Shown: positions 1 through 6,295, counted from the first letter of the stretch. The stretch is 9,014 nt of DNA from Bacillota bacterium (GCA_012518325.1 JAAYSR010000110.1:1-9014); one strand, 5' to 3'. Numbers and translations: made by a program. Notes: a model not told the origin generated them from the sequence alone.

Positions 1-126
1 GAACCCAGGGATTTTACTCTGCAGACAGTGCCGAGCTGGATTGACGCCCGGGGCGATCTCTTTGAACCGGTGTTAAGCCGTCCCCAAGGCTTGGAGCATC
101 TGCAAAACCTGCAGATTTTTCAGTAA
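1..126 (+). CDS. 3' end of an unidentified gene (last 41 codons)
   Basis: Frame 1 is open from the first base of the window to a TAA at 124-126, giving the last 41 residues of a protein that ends in NLQIFQ. The codon choice (many CTG, GGC, CCG and CAG codons) resembles that of the neighbouring genes, and a strong promoter starts only about 10 bases after the stop, so I take this as a real gene end. I do not recognise the family. The threonyl-tRNA synthetase gene often sits upstream of infC in Bacillota, but this tail does not look like the ThrS anticodon-binding domain. The sporulation gene ytxC also lies in this neighbourhood in Bacillus, but I see no specific match. No terminator hairpin is visible between this stop and the next promoter. 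Confidence 0.55.
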   Translation, partial: EPRDFTLQTVPSWIDARGDLFEPVLSRPQGLEHLQNLQIFQ

Positions 127-136
127 TAATCTCTCC

Positions 137-165
137 TTGACGTTGATGAAATACTATGTTATACT
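137..165 (+). promoter_or_regulatory. Sigma-A promoter of the infC-rpmI-rplT operon
   Basis: The -35 box TTGACG (137-142) and the -10 box TATACT (160-165) are separated by exactly 17 bases. Each differs from the consensus at one position. Transcription should start near 171-173, so the leader before infC is about 165 bases long. This is the best promoter match I found in the window, as expected for a ribosomal protein operon. Confidence 0.85.
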
Positions 166-278
166 TCAAACGTCAAAGCAGAAGCCACCGCTTCTCACCT
201 TGTAACTTCGTGTTTTCAAGGTTAACCCTGATCAGTTTGCCCCAGTTTTTGTTGGGGTTCAATCATGACGTTTGGGTG

Positions 279-307
279 AAACGGGTGGCTGATGCCATCC
301 GTTTTTT
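279..307 (+). terminator. Attenuator terminator in the infC leader
   Basis: The arms AACGGGTGGC (280-289) and GCCATCCGTT (294-303) pair along 10 bp with a single G-U pair and a four-base TGAT loop. A279 can add one more pair. Six T residues follow (302-307). It lies upstream of the infC ribosome binding site, as expected for an attenuator and not an operon-end terminator. Confidence 0.85.
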
Positions 308-323
308 GTCATTACTAATACAT

Positions 324-330
324 GGAGGGG
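324..330 (+). promoter_or_regulatory. Ribosome binding site that fixes the infC ATT start
   Basis: GGAGGGG lies seven bases before ATT at 338-340. The first later standard start codon in frame, GTG at 356, has no properly spaced site, so this site supports the ATT as the infC start. Confidence 0.8.
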
Positions 331-337
331 TGACACT

Positions 338-898
338 ATTAGCAAAGAATTAAGGGTGAACGATGCTATTCGTGCTCGGGAAGTAAGGGTTGTGGACGCT
401 AATGGAGACCAACTCGGCATTATGAGTGCCCGTGAAGCGTTGAGCATAGCCGGCGATCGCGGATTAGACCTGGTGGAAGTGGCGCCAAATGCCAGACCGC
501 CTGTCTGCCGAATCATGGACTATGGTAAACACAGATATGAGCAGAGCAAACGTGACAAGGCTGCCAAGAAGAAGCAGAAAATCACGAATATTAAGGAAAT
601 CCGCATGAGTCCCAAGATCGATGAACATGATTTTGAAGTGAAGCTCAGGGCTGCTGAACGGTTCATTAAGTCTGGAGACAAAGTTAAAGTCTCGGTTCGT
701 TTTCGCGGCAGAGAGATTGTCCATTCTGATTTGGCCAAGACCAAGCTGGACAAGTTAGCGACTCTATTGCAGGATATTGCCATGGTCGAACGTCCGCCAA
801 AACTTGAAGGTCGCCAAATGATCGCAGTACTAGCCCCAAGAACAGATAGCCAAAAAGCGGAAGCTTCACAAGCTCAATCCAAGGAAGCAAAGAATTAG
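338..898 (+). CDS. infC: Translation initiation factor IF-3, with ATT start
   Basis: IF-3 binds the 30S subunit, keeps it apart from 50S, and checks start codon and initiator tRNA pairing. The product is 186 residues, normal for bacterial IF-3. The N-terminal domain spans about residues 1-75 and holds the family signature around residues 56-71 (CRIMDYGKHRYEQ). A lysine-rich linker (DKAAKKKQK) follows, then the C-terminal ribosome-binding domain (about 85-170) and a short charged tail. The start is placed at ATT because translation from there gives ISKELRVNDAIRAREVR, the usual IF-3 N-terminus, and because GGAGGGG sits seven bases upstream. A start at GTG 356 would remove six conserved residues. 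ATT initiation is known for infC in E. coli and in Bacillus-type bacteria, where IF-3 discriminates against its own start codon. The gene leads an operon with rpmI and rplT. Confidence 0.97.
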   Translation: MSKELRVNDAIRAREVRVVDANGDQLGIMSAREALSIAGDRGLDLVEVAPNARPPVCRIMDYGKHRYEQSKRDKAAKKKQKITNIKEIRMSPKIDEHDFEVKLRAAERFIKSGDKVKVSVRFRGREIVHSDLAKTKLDKLATLLQDIAMVERPPKLEGRQMIAVLAPRTDSQKAEASQAQSKEAKN

Positions 899-912
899 GA
901 GGTGTGTTCGTC

Positions 913-1110
913 ATGGCAAAAATGAAATCCCACAGGGGTGCAGCCAAACGGTTCAAAGTTACAGGATCCGGCAAGGTGATCAAATTCAGTTCACATAAGA
1001 GCCACATTCTGGAGAAGAAATCTGCAAAACGCAAGCGTCAGCTGAGACATGGACAAGTGGCGAGCAAGGCCGATACCAAACGGGTACGTGACCTTCTGCC
1101 TTACAAATAG
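913..1110 (+). CDS. rpmI: 50S ribosomal protein L35
   Basis: L35 is a small basic protein of the large ribosomal subunit. The product is 65 residues, the usual length, and starts MAKMKSHRGAAKRF, a typical L35 N-terminus, followed by the conserved basic stretch SHILEKKSAKRKRQLR. ATG 913 is chosen because AGGAGGTG (897-904) lies eight bases upstream and because this matches the family start. A GTG further upstream in frame at 904 overlaps that ribosome binding site. The binding site overlaps the infC stop codon, so the two genes are probably translationally linked. Confidence 0.97.
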   Translation: MAKMKSHRGAAKRFKVTGSGKVIKFSSHKSHILEKKSAKRKRQLRHGQVASKADTKRVRDLLPYK

Positions 1111-1137
1111 ATTTGGTTAATTTAGGAGGATAAGACA

Positions 1138-1485
1138 ATGCCTAGAGTAAAAGGTGGACCTGCAACTCGCCAAAGGCGGAAGAAGGTTCTTAAACTTGCC
1201 AAAGGTTATTATGGTGCAAAGAGCAAAAAATATCGCGTAGCCAACCAGGCTGTAATGAAGTCAGGAAACTACGCATACCGTGATCGCAAAGCAAAGAAGC
1301 GTGATTTCCGCAGACTGTGGATTACGCGTATCAATGCGGCAGCACGGATGAACGGTATGTCCTACAGCACGTTTATCTCCGGCCTGAAGAGAAACGGGGT
1401 AGAGGTAAACCGCAAAGTGCTGGCGGATATTGCTGTCAACGACGAGGCCGGTTTTGCTGACTTGGTGGCCATTGCGAAAAAATAA
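1138..1485 (+). CDS. rplT: 50S ribosomal protein L20
   Basis: L20 binds 23S rRNA early in large-subunit assembly and, in Bacillota, represses its own operon through the leader RNA. The product is 115 residues (family about 117-119). The very basic N-terminal extension (PRVKGGPATRQRRKKVLKLA) is followed by KGYYGAKSKKYR and the globular C-terminal domain with WITRINAAAR and YSTFISGLK. AGGAGGA at 1124-1130 gives a well-spaced site for ATG 1138. It is the last gene of infC-rpmI-rplT and is followed by a terminator. Its product is the presumed ligand of the leader at 172-330. Confidence 0.97.
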   Translation: MPRVKGGPATRQRRKKVLKLAKGYYGAKSKKYRVANQAVMKSGNYAYRDRKAKKRDFRRLWITRINAAARMNGMSYSTFISGLKRNGVEVNRKVLADIAVNDEAGFADLVAIAKK

Positions 1486-1501
1486 ACGGTTGTCTGAAAT
1501 C

Positions 1502-1532
1502 CCGGGCGGTTTGATCCTCCCGGTATTTTTTT
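1502..1532 (+). terminator. Intrinsic terminator after rplT
   Basis: CCGGGCGG (1502-1509) pairs with CCTCCCGG (1516-1523) around a TTTGAT loop, with one C/T mismatch in the middle. TATTTTTTT follows (1524-1532). This should end most of the infC operon transcript. The ribosome binding site of the next gene starts immediately after the T-run, so that gene needs read-through or a promoter I cannot see. Confidence 0.85.
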
Positions 1533-1544
1533 AGGGGGATTAGG

Positions 1545-2354
1545 GTGGAACAAGGGAACATAATCACCAGCAAAAGAAATGAACGCATTCGCGCTGCCAA
1601 GCGCCTGCAGCAAAAGAAGGCCCGGGATCAGCAGGGGCTGTTTTACCTGGAGGGCGTACGGATTGTGGAAGAAGCCCTTAATACGCCCCTGGTAGAGACC
1701 GTCTTCTTCGCGGAACGCCTCTTGGGAACTGCGCGGGGCCAGGCCCTGATTGCCCTCGCCAGGCAGCAGGGGGTTCCCACCTTCCAGTGTACCGATGATG
1801 TTTTGTCGGAACTGACAGATACGGTGCAGTCCCAGGGAGTGGTTGCAGTTGTTAAAAAACCCAGCTGGCCGAGGATTTTTTCCGGAGTGATGCTCGTCGC
1901 GGATGCAGTTCAAGATCCAGGGAACATGGGAACACTGCTCCGCACAGCTGTGGGGGCAGGCTGCACAGGACTCTATGTGGTTGAGGGATCTGTGGACTTG
2001 TACAACCCGAAAGTGCTCCGTTCCAGCATGGGTGCAATTTTCCACTTACCCCACTGGCTGGCAACACGGAAAGAAATGATCGAGCTGGTTCAGGCCAATA
2101 ATCTGGCGCTGGTTATTGCCGACCTGGCAGATTCTGAGAGTTTCTGGGCAGTGCGCTACCCCCAAGACATGGCCGTAGTCATTGGCAATGAGGCTCGCGG
2201 AGTCCATCCGGAATTTCGCAAACACGCGACTGTACGGGTGAAGATACCCTTGGAGGGAGCGGTAGAGTCGCTTAACGCACCTGTGGCTGCAGGGGTACTG
2301 CTGTATGAGATCTTGCGGCAGCACCGTTGTGCCAATCCCAGTTCTGTGTTATAA
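1545..2354 (+). CDS. SpoU/TrmH-family RNA 2'-O-methyltransferase (YsgA-like)
   Basis: The predicted activity is S-adenosylmethionine-dependent 2'-O-methylation of a ribose in rRNA or tRNA by a SPOUT (trefoil-knot) enzyme. The product is 269 residues. Residues of about 8-105 form the N-terminal substrate-binding domain (IRAAKRLQQKKAR, YLEGVRIVEEAL, ending QSQGVVAVV). The catalytic domain carries all three SpoU motifs: DPGNMGTLLRTA (124-135) with the conserved Asn and Arg, VVIGNEARGV (211-220), and a third at 234-255 beginning IPLEGAVESLN. The GTG start at 1545 has AGGGGG (1533-1538) upstream. The same type of gene (ysgA) precedes pheST in Bacillus subtilis, which supports the assignment. The exact RNA target cannot be read from the sequence; the Gm2251 rRNA methyltransferase RlmB belongs to the same superfamily but is not specifically indicated. 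Confidence 0.92.
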   Translation: MEQGNIITSKRNERIRAAKRLQQKKARDQQGLFYLEGVRIVEEALNTPLVETVFFAERLLGTARGQALIALARQQGVPTFQCTDDVLSELTDTVQSQGVVAVVKKPSWPRIFSGVMLVADAVQDPGNMGTLLRTAVGAGCTGLYVVEGSVDLYNPKVLRSSMGAIFHLPHWLATRKEMIELVQANNLALVIADLADSESFWAVRYPQDMAVVIGNEARGVHPEFRKHATVRVKIPLEGAVESLNAPVAAGVLLYEILRQHRCANPSSVL

Positions 2355-2355
2355 T
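2327..2355 (+). promoter_or_regulatory. Candidate extended -10 promoter at the end of the methyltransferase gene
   Basis: TATAAT (2350-2355) is a perfect -10 box preceded by TG one base upstream (TGTTATAAT), the extended -10 motif. A weak -35, TTGTGC (2327-2332), lies 17 bases away. It overlaps the stop codon of the methyltransferase gene. A transcript starting near 2362 would cover the small ORF at 2391 and then the T-box leader of pheST. Confidence 0.6.
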
Positions 2356-2390
2356 CCGGTTAGGAAACTGAACGCGTGGGAGGTTTTTTA

Positions 2391-2501
2391 ATGAATCTAA
2401 CACCACAGGTTGTTTGGCAGATTTTCATGTCGACAGGTTCGGTAAGCGCCTATCTTCTGTATCGCCAGTTGCTGGAAGTGAGCCAGAGTGTTTTGCATTA
2501 A
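2391..2501 (+). CDS. YqzL-like microprotein (36 residues)
   Basis: This small ORF has ATG 2391, GGGAGG (2378-2383) seven bases upstream, and TAA at 2499-2501. The product contains VVWQIFMSTGSVSAYLLYRQL, which matches my memory of the short YqzL-like family of Bacillota (W-x-x-F-x-x-TG-S/N-x-x-x-YL). I know of no assigned molecular function for that family. In Bacillus subtilis yqzL lies between recO and era, not next to pheS. An extended -10 promoter sits just upstream, so it may be the first gene of the transcript that continues into the T-box leader. The good ribosome binding site and the patterned hydrophobic and aromatic residues argue against chance. It could still be a different small family. 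Confidence 0.65.
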   Translation: MNLTPQVVWQIFMSTGSVSAYLLYRQLLEVSQSVLH

Positions 2502-2524
2502 TGCCAGTATGCTTAATTTATAGA

Positions 2525-2793
2525 CAGCCAAAGGCAATGAAGGAGATCAGTATGTCCACGGCCTCCGCAGAGAGAGAAGATCATCGGCTGCAAGTCTTCT
2601 TGGATGAAAAGTGGATTGAATTCACTCCTGAGCTGCAAACTGAAGTAACAGTAGGTTTCGCCGGATTCCTCCGTTAAAGGATTTGAGATGGGCTGGCTTA
2701 AGATGTCCTTAAGCCTATGCCAAGTAGGGTGGTACCGCGTGCTTCTTGCGTCCCTAGCGCTGTGTTGGGCTGGGATGCGAGAAGTCTTTTTTT
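2525..2793 (+). ncRNA. T-box riboswitch, phenylalanine specific (UUC specifier)
   Basis: T-box leaders sense uncharged tRNA and allow read-through into aminoacyl-tRNA synthetase genes. Stem I can be traced. AGGAG/CTCCT (2541-2545 with 2625-2629) closes the specifier loop, and GTCCAC/GTGGAT (2554-2559 with 2611-2616) forms the stem above. The loop holds AGTA (2549-2552) on one side and GAATTCA on the other, so the specifier is TTC (2621-2623), a Phe codon, followed by the conserved A. The apical hairpin is AGAAGA/TCTTCT (2575-2580 with 2595-2600) around a loop containing GGCTGCAAG. Stem III is a perfect 8-bp hairpin, GGCTTAAG/CTTAAGCC (2695-2702 with 2708-2715). The T-box sequence AGGGTGGTACCGCG is at 2726-2739, and its TGGT (2730-2733) fits the ACCA end expected of tRNA-Phe. 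I did not resolve stem II (about 2641-2694). Confidence 0.95.
2742..2793 (+). terminator. T-box terminator before pheS
   Basis: CTTCTTGCGTCCC (2742-2754) pairs without gaps with GGGATGCGAGAAG (2772-2784), 13 bp including two G-U pairs. Seven T residues follow at 2787-2793. The 5' arm begins just after the T-box sequence, as expected for mutually exclusive terminator and antiterminator forms. Confidence 0.93.
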
Positions 2794-2812
2794 ATATTGC
2801 CAAGAGATATGC

Positions 2813-2820
2813 AGGGAGGT
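2813..2820 (+). promoter_or_regulatory. Ribosome binding site that sets the pheS GTG start
   Basis: AGGGAGGT lies six bases before GTG 2827. An ATG at 2825-2827 overlaps the GTG but is out of frame and reaches a stop after 13 codons. A start at TTG 2797 would lie just after the terminator and has no binding site. Confidence 0.8.
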
Positions 2821-2826
2821 TTTGAT

Positions 2827-3849
2827 GTGCAGGACCAAGTTAAGACCATCAGAGAGCAGGCTCTAGCGGCCTGCCGGCAAGCAGAAACCGTTCAGGAACT
2901 GAATGAGGCACGAGTGAAGTTTTTGGGAAAGAAGGGTGAACTGACCCTCATTTTGCGGAAAACAGGACAGCTGCCCAAGGAGGAGCGCCCCCAGTTCGGC
3001 AAATTGGTCAATGAAGTCCGCGATGAGCTGGAACTGGTCTGGGATCAGCGGGAAGAGGAGCTGTCCAGGGCAGAGGAGGAACGCCGCCTGCTGGCGGAAA
3101 GCCTGGACACTACTCTGCCCGGACGCACTGTGGCCCGGGGGACGGTTCATCCTGTCAGCCGAATTATTGCTGAAACTAAGCGGATTTTCATGCAGATGGG
3201 CTATCAAGTGGTGGAAGGACCGGAAGTGGAATGGGACTATTACAACTTTGAGGCTTTGAACATTCCGCCGGACCACCCGGCCAGGGACATGCAGGACACT
3301 TTCTTTATCACTGAAAAACTCCTGCTGAGAAGCCAAACATCACCGGTACAGATTCATACCATGGAAAGGCAGCAGCCCCCGATCCGCATAGTAGCGCCAG
3401 GCAAGGTCTATCGAGCCGACTCAGACGTTACCCATTCCCCTATGTTTCACCAAATCGAGGGACTGGTAGTGGATGAGGGGATTACCCTTGCCGACTTAAA
3501 GGGAACGCTGCAGCTCTTCGTTCAGCGCATGTTTGGCCCGGACGTCAAGATCCGGTTGCGGCCCAGTTATTTCCCCTTTACTGAACCAAGCGCTGAGGTG
3601 GATGTCTCCTGCATTATCTGCTCCGGCACAGGCTGCAGGGTGTGCAAAGACACCGGCTGGCTGGAAATTCTAGGGTCAGGCATGGTCCATCCCCAGGTCC
3701 TCAAACAGGTGGGCTACGATCCCGGGAAAGTGAGCGGCTTTGCCTTTGGCATGGGGATCGAAAGGATCGCGATGCTCAAGTACGGCATCAACGACATTCG
3801 CCTTTTGTTCGAGAATGATGTGCGCTTTTTAGAGCAATTTACCAGCTAG
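2827..3849 (+). CDS. pheS: Phenylalanyl-tRNA synthetase alpha subunit
   Basis: PheS is the catalytic subunit of the alpha2-beta2 class II synthetase that attaches phenylalanine to tRNA-Phe. The product is 340 residues, the usual size. Residues of about 1-90 form the N-terminal helical coiled coil that contacts tRNA. Motif 1 lies around 108-159 (HPVSRIIAETKRIFMQMGY), motif 2 around 186-215 (GKVYRADSDVTHSPMFHQIE), and motif 3 at about 304-325 (GFAFGMGIERIAMLKYG), which carries the ATP-contacting arginine. FPFTEPSAEVDV (about 249-260) belongs to the active site. A four-cysteine patch at C262, C265, C270 and C273 is common in bacterial PheS. Expression is set by the T-box upstream. pheT follows after 11 bases, and its ribosome binding site overlaps the pheS stop. 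Confidence 0.98.
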   Translation: MQDQVKTIREQALAACRQAETVQELNEARVKFLGKKGELTLILRKTGQLPKEERPQFGKLVNEVRDELELVWDQREEELSRAEEERRLLAESLDTTLPGRTVARGTVHPVSRIIAETKRIFMQMGYQVVEGPEVEWDYYNFEALNIPPDHPARDMQDTFFITEKLLLRSQTSPVQIHTMERQQPPIRIVAPGKVYRADSDVTHSPMFHQIEGLVVDEGITLADLKGTLQLFVQRMFGPDVKIRLRPSYFPFTEPSAEVDVSCIICSGTGCRVCKDTGWLEILGSGMVHPQVLKQVGYDPGKVSGFAFGMGIERIAMLKYGINDIRLLFENDVRFLEQFTS

Positions 3850-3860
3850 GGGGTCCTATC

Positions 3861-6245
3861 ATGTTAGTCAGTTATAAATGGTTGCAGGATTATGTGCATG
3901 TTCCCTGGGAACCTGAGGAGCTGGCCCATCGCCTCACCATGGCGGGGCTGGAAGTGGAGGGGATCACACCCTTTGCCCAGGATTTATCCCATGTTTACGT
4001 CGGCGTGGTGAAAGCCTGCCACAAACACCCGGCGGCAGACACTCTAAAGGTGTGCTCCGTTGATGTGGGGGAACACGGAACGTTCAGCATAGTCTGCGGT
4101 GCGCCTAATGTGGCGGCAGGCCAAACAGTGGCCGTTGCCCTGCAGGGAGCCAAACTGCCTGGAGGGCTGGAAATTCAGCCAACCGAGATTCGAGGCGAAG
4201 TCTCCCAGGGAATGATCTGTTCCCAGGCGGAACTGGGACTCGGCGATGATCATCAGGGAATCTGGGTACTGCCTGAGAGTTTGCGGCCAGGCGCACCATT
4301 GGCAGAGGCCCTGGACTTGGATGATGTGATTTTGGACGTATCCATTTACGCCAATCGTCCCGATTGTATGAGCATGATCGGGATCGCCCGGGAAGTGGCC
4401 GCCCTGACAGGGGGAGAGCTGAAGATGCCCCCGATTGACTATTCCGAACTGGAGACGCCTATCGCAGAGAAAACAGCTGTTAATGTGGAAAACAGCGATT
4501 TATGCCCCCGTTACACTGCTGCATTGCTGGAGGGGGTTCAGTTAGGCGAGTCGCCCCTGTGGATGCAGCTGCGACTGAAGGCTGCCGGAATGCGCCCGAT
4601 TAACAATGTAGTTGATATTACGAACTACGTCATGCTGGAGACAGGCCAGCCCCTCCATGCCTTTGACTATGAACGCCTGGCTGGGGGCCGTTTGGTGATC
4701 CGAACTGCAAGGTCGGGGGAGGAAATGGAGACGCTGGACGATGTGAGGCGGAAACTTTCCCCAGATATGCTAGTGATTGCTGACGGGGATAAGCCCCAGT
4801 GCATTGCCGGCGTCATGGGCGGGAGAGAGAGTGAAGTCACAGAAGAGACCAAGGCAATTCTGCTGGAAACAGCCAACTTCTCACCCCTGAGTGTCCGCAG
4901 GACCAGCCGGGCCCTGGGCTTGAGTTCGGAATCTTCTGCACGCTTTGAAAAGGGCATCGACCCGAGCGGCACCATGTTTGCCAGCAAAAGGGCGCTTCAT
5001 CTTCTGCAGCAGCTGGCTCAGGCCAAAATTTACGCGGGGCATCTCGATATCGATGCCAGCGAACGTAAGCCGGCAGTAATCGATCTTCCTTTGGCTGAGA
5101 TTGAGCGCTTACTTGGCGCAGCTGTCCCTGAGCAAACCTGCATCAAGATCCTGGAGTCCTTGGAGTTCAAAGTGGAAGAGAAGGAGCCTGGACTGCTGAA
5201 AGTTACAGTGCCGTCCCATCGCACCGATGTCAAGCTCGCGGCCGACCTGGTAGAGGAAGTTGTGCGCATTTGGGGCTTGGAGAATGTGCCCAGCACCCTT
5301 CCGGCTGACACTTCGTCCTCAGGCGGCCAAAGCAGGCGCCTGGACGTTGCCGACTATGTCCGGGAAGTCCTGGTTGGGGCAGGCTTGCAGGAAGCTCTCA
5401 GTTATTCCTTCGGGCGGGAAGACAACAATGACAGGCTGCTGCGTTTCGATCAGCCCATGATCAAGCTGCAGAACCCGATCTCCGAGGACTTGGCAGCTTT
5501 GCGCCACAGCCTGCTGCCAGGGTTGCTGACTGCTGTGGGCCTTAACGCCAGTCGCCAGCAGAACAGGGTTGCCCTCTTTGAAATAGGGGCAAATTATCTG
5601 GGGGATCTGCCCTTGGAAACGCAGCCCCGTGAGGAAATGCAGCTTTGCCTGGTGCTTTGGGGTCAGCGCAATCCTATGAACTGGGGCCTGCCAGAGGAAG
5701 CCTATGATTTCTATGACCTGAAGGGCATCTTGGAGCTGCTGCTTCCAGGCGAACAGCTGGTGTGGGCTAAAGGCAGCAACGCAACCTATCATCCTGGACG
5801 TCAGGGGAGCATTATGTATCAGGGCAGCGAGGCGGTGGTCTTCGGTGAAGTACACCCGGCGGTTTTACGGAACTTTAAAGTTCCGGGCAGGGTCTATGCC
5901 GCGGAGGTCCAGCTGGAAAAGATCCTCGATCTTTTTACCGTCACACCGATGTTCCGGAGTCTGCCCAAATTCCCCGCGGTAGATCGAGATCTAGCCTTTG
6001 TAGTGGACAGGGACCAAGAGGCAGGGGCGCTAATCGAACATCTCAAGGAGCTTGGCGGAGAACTCCTGCAGGAAGTCACCCTCTTTGACGTCTATGAGGG
6101 TAAGCCTATTCCCGCCGACAAGAAGAGTGTAGCATTCTCCTTGCGGTTCCAGGCGGACCGCACTTTGACGGACGAGGAAATCACTCCAGTGTTGGAGCGC
6201 TGCGTCAGCGGACTGGGTGCAAAATTCGGCGCAGAAATCCGCTAG
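3861..6245 (+). CDS. pheT: Phenylalanyl-tRNA synthetase beta subunit
   Basis: PheT binds tRNA-Phe and, in this family, hydrolyses mischarged Tyr-tRNA-Phe. The product is 794 residues, a normal full length. Domains in order: the N-terminal segment (MLVSYKWLQDYV); an EMAP/OB-fold tRNA-binding domain, about 45-150 (HPAADTLKVCSVDVG, CGAPNVAAGQ, GEVSQGMICSQAELGL); the B3/B4 editing domain, about 210-385 (INNVVDITNYVMLETGQPLH); the B5 domain, about 405-475 (VPSHRTDVKLAADLVEEVVR); the catalytic-like core, about 490-690 (NPISEDLAALRHSLLPGLL); and the C-terminal FDX-ACB anticodon-binding domain, about 700-794 (PKFPAVDRDLAFVVD). AGGGGG at 3848-3853 serves the ATG. It is co-transcribed with pheS, and there is no terminator before zapA. 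Confidence 0.98.
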   Translation: MLVSYKWLQDYVHVPWEPEELAHRLTMAGLEVEGITPFAQDLSHVYVGVVKACHKHPAADTLKVCSVDVGEHGTFSIVCGAPNVAAGQTVAVALQGAKLPGGLEIQPTEIRGEVSQGMICSQAELGLGDDHQGIWVLPESLRPGAPLAEALDLDDVILDVSIYANRPDCMSMIGIAREVAALTGGELKMPPIDYSELETPIAEKTAVNVENSDLCPRYTAALLEGVQLGESPLWMQLRLKAAGMRPINNVVDITNYVMLETGQPLHAFDYERLAGGRLVIRTARSGEEMETLDDVRRKLSPDMLVIADGDKPQCIAGVMGGRESEVTEETKAILLETANFSPLSVRRTSRALGLSSESSARFEKGIDPSGTMFASKRALHLLQQLAQAKIYAGHLDIDASERKPAVIDLPLAEIERLLGAAVPEQTCIKILESLEFKVEEKEPGLLKVTVPSHRTDVKLAADLVEEVVRIWGLENVPSTLPADTSSSGGQSRRLDVADYVREVLVGAGLQEALSYSFGREDNNDRLLRFDQPMIKLQNPISEDLAALRHSLLPGLLTAVGLNASRQQNRVALFEIGANYLGDLPLETQPREEMQLCLVLWGQRNPMNWGLPEEAYDFYDLKGILELLLPGEQLVWAKGSNATYHPGRQGSIMYQGSEAVVFGEVHPAVLRNFKVPGRVYAAEVQLEKILDLFTVTPMFRSLPKFPAVDRDLAFVVDRDQEAGALIEHLKELGGELLQEVTLFDVYEGKPIPADKKSVAFSLRFQADRTLTDEEITPVLERCVSGLGAKFGAEIR

Positions 6246-6295
6246 GAGGAAATGCATCGGCGAAGTAGAATTGAAAAGGCGAGGGAGGGACGAGT

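Larger units (their letters stand above)
172..330 (+). ncRNA. L20-type autoregulatory leader of infC-rpmI-rplT
   Basis: In Bacillus subtilis, ribosomal protein L20 binds the infC leader RNA and causes premature termination, so excess L20 shuts down IF3, L35 and L20 synthesis. This leader is in the right place and is highly structured. Visible hairpins are AGAAGC/GCTTCT (180-185 with 190-195, loop CACC), ACCTTG/CAAGGT (197-202 with 217-222, extended inside by AAC/GTT), and CCCCA/TGGGG (240-244 with 253-257), followed by a strong terminator at 279-307. AGCCACC at 183-189 is fully complementary to GGTGGCT at 284-290, the 5' arm of the terminator, so a terminator/antiterminator switch is possible. 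The family assignment rests on position and architecture; a covariance search was not possible. Confidence 0.75.

Noticed and set aside
156..353. A 65-codon + strand frame in the infC leader
   Set aside because: It begins inside the -10 region of the promoter, upstream of the likely transcript start, and runs through the leader hairpins and terminator.
1362..2045. A 227-codon open frame on the - strand
   Set aside because: It lies opposite rplT and the methyltransferase gene, both with clear family motifs. The translated product has no recognisable domain and spans the rplT terminator.
2493..2524. Possible separate promoter for the T-box transcript (TTGCAT and TATAGA)
   Set aside because: The spacing is about 20 bases, and the alternative -10 (TTTATA) is weak. 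I could not support it over the extended -10 promoter at 2350.
2414..2677. An 87-codon + strand frame
   Set aside because: It covers the small YqzL-like ORF in another frame and most of the T-box stem I. The structured RNA explains this stretch, and the translated product shows no family pattern.
5319..5855. A 178-codon open frame on the - strand
   Set aside because: It is wholly inside pheT, antisense to it, with no ribosome binding site or family pattern. Such frames are expected in GC-rich coding sequence.
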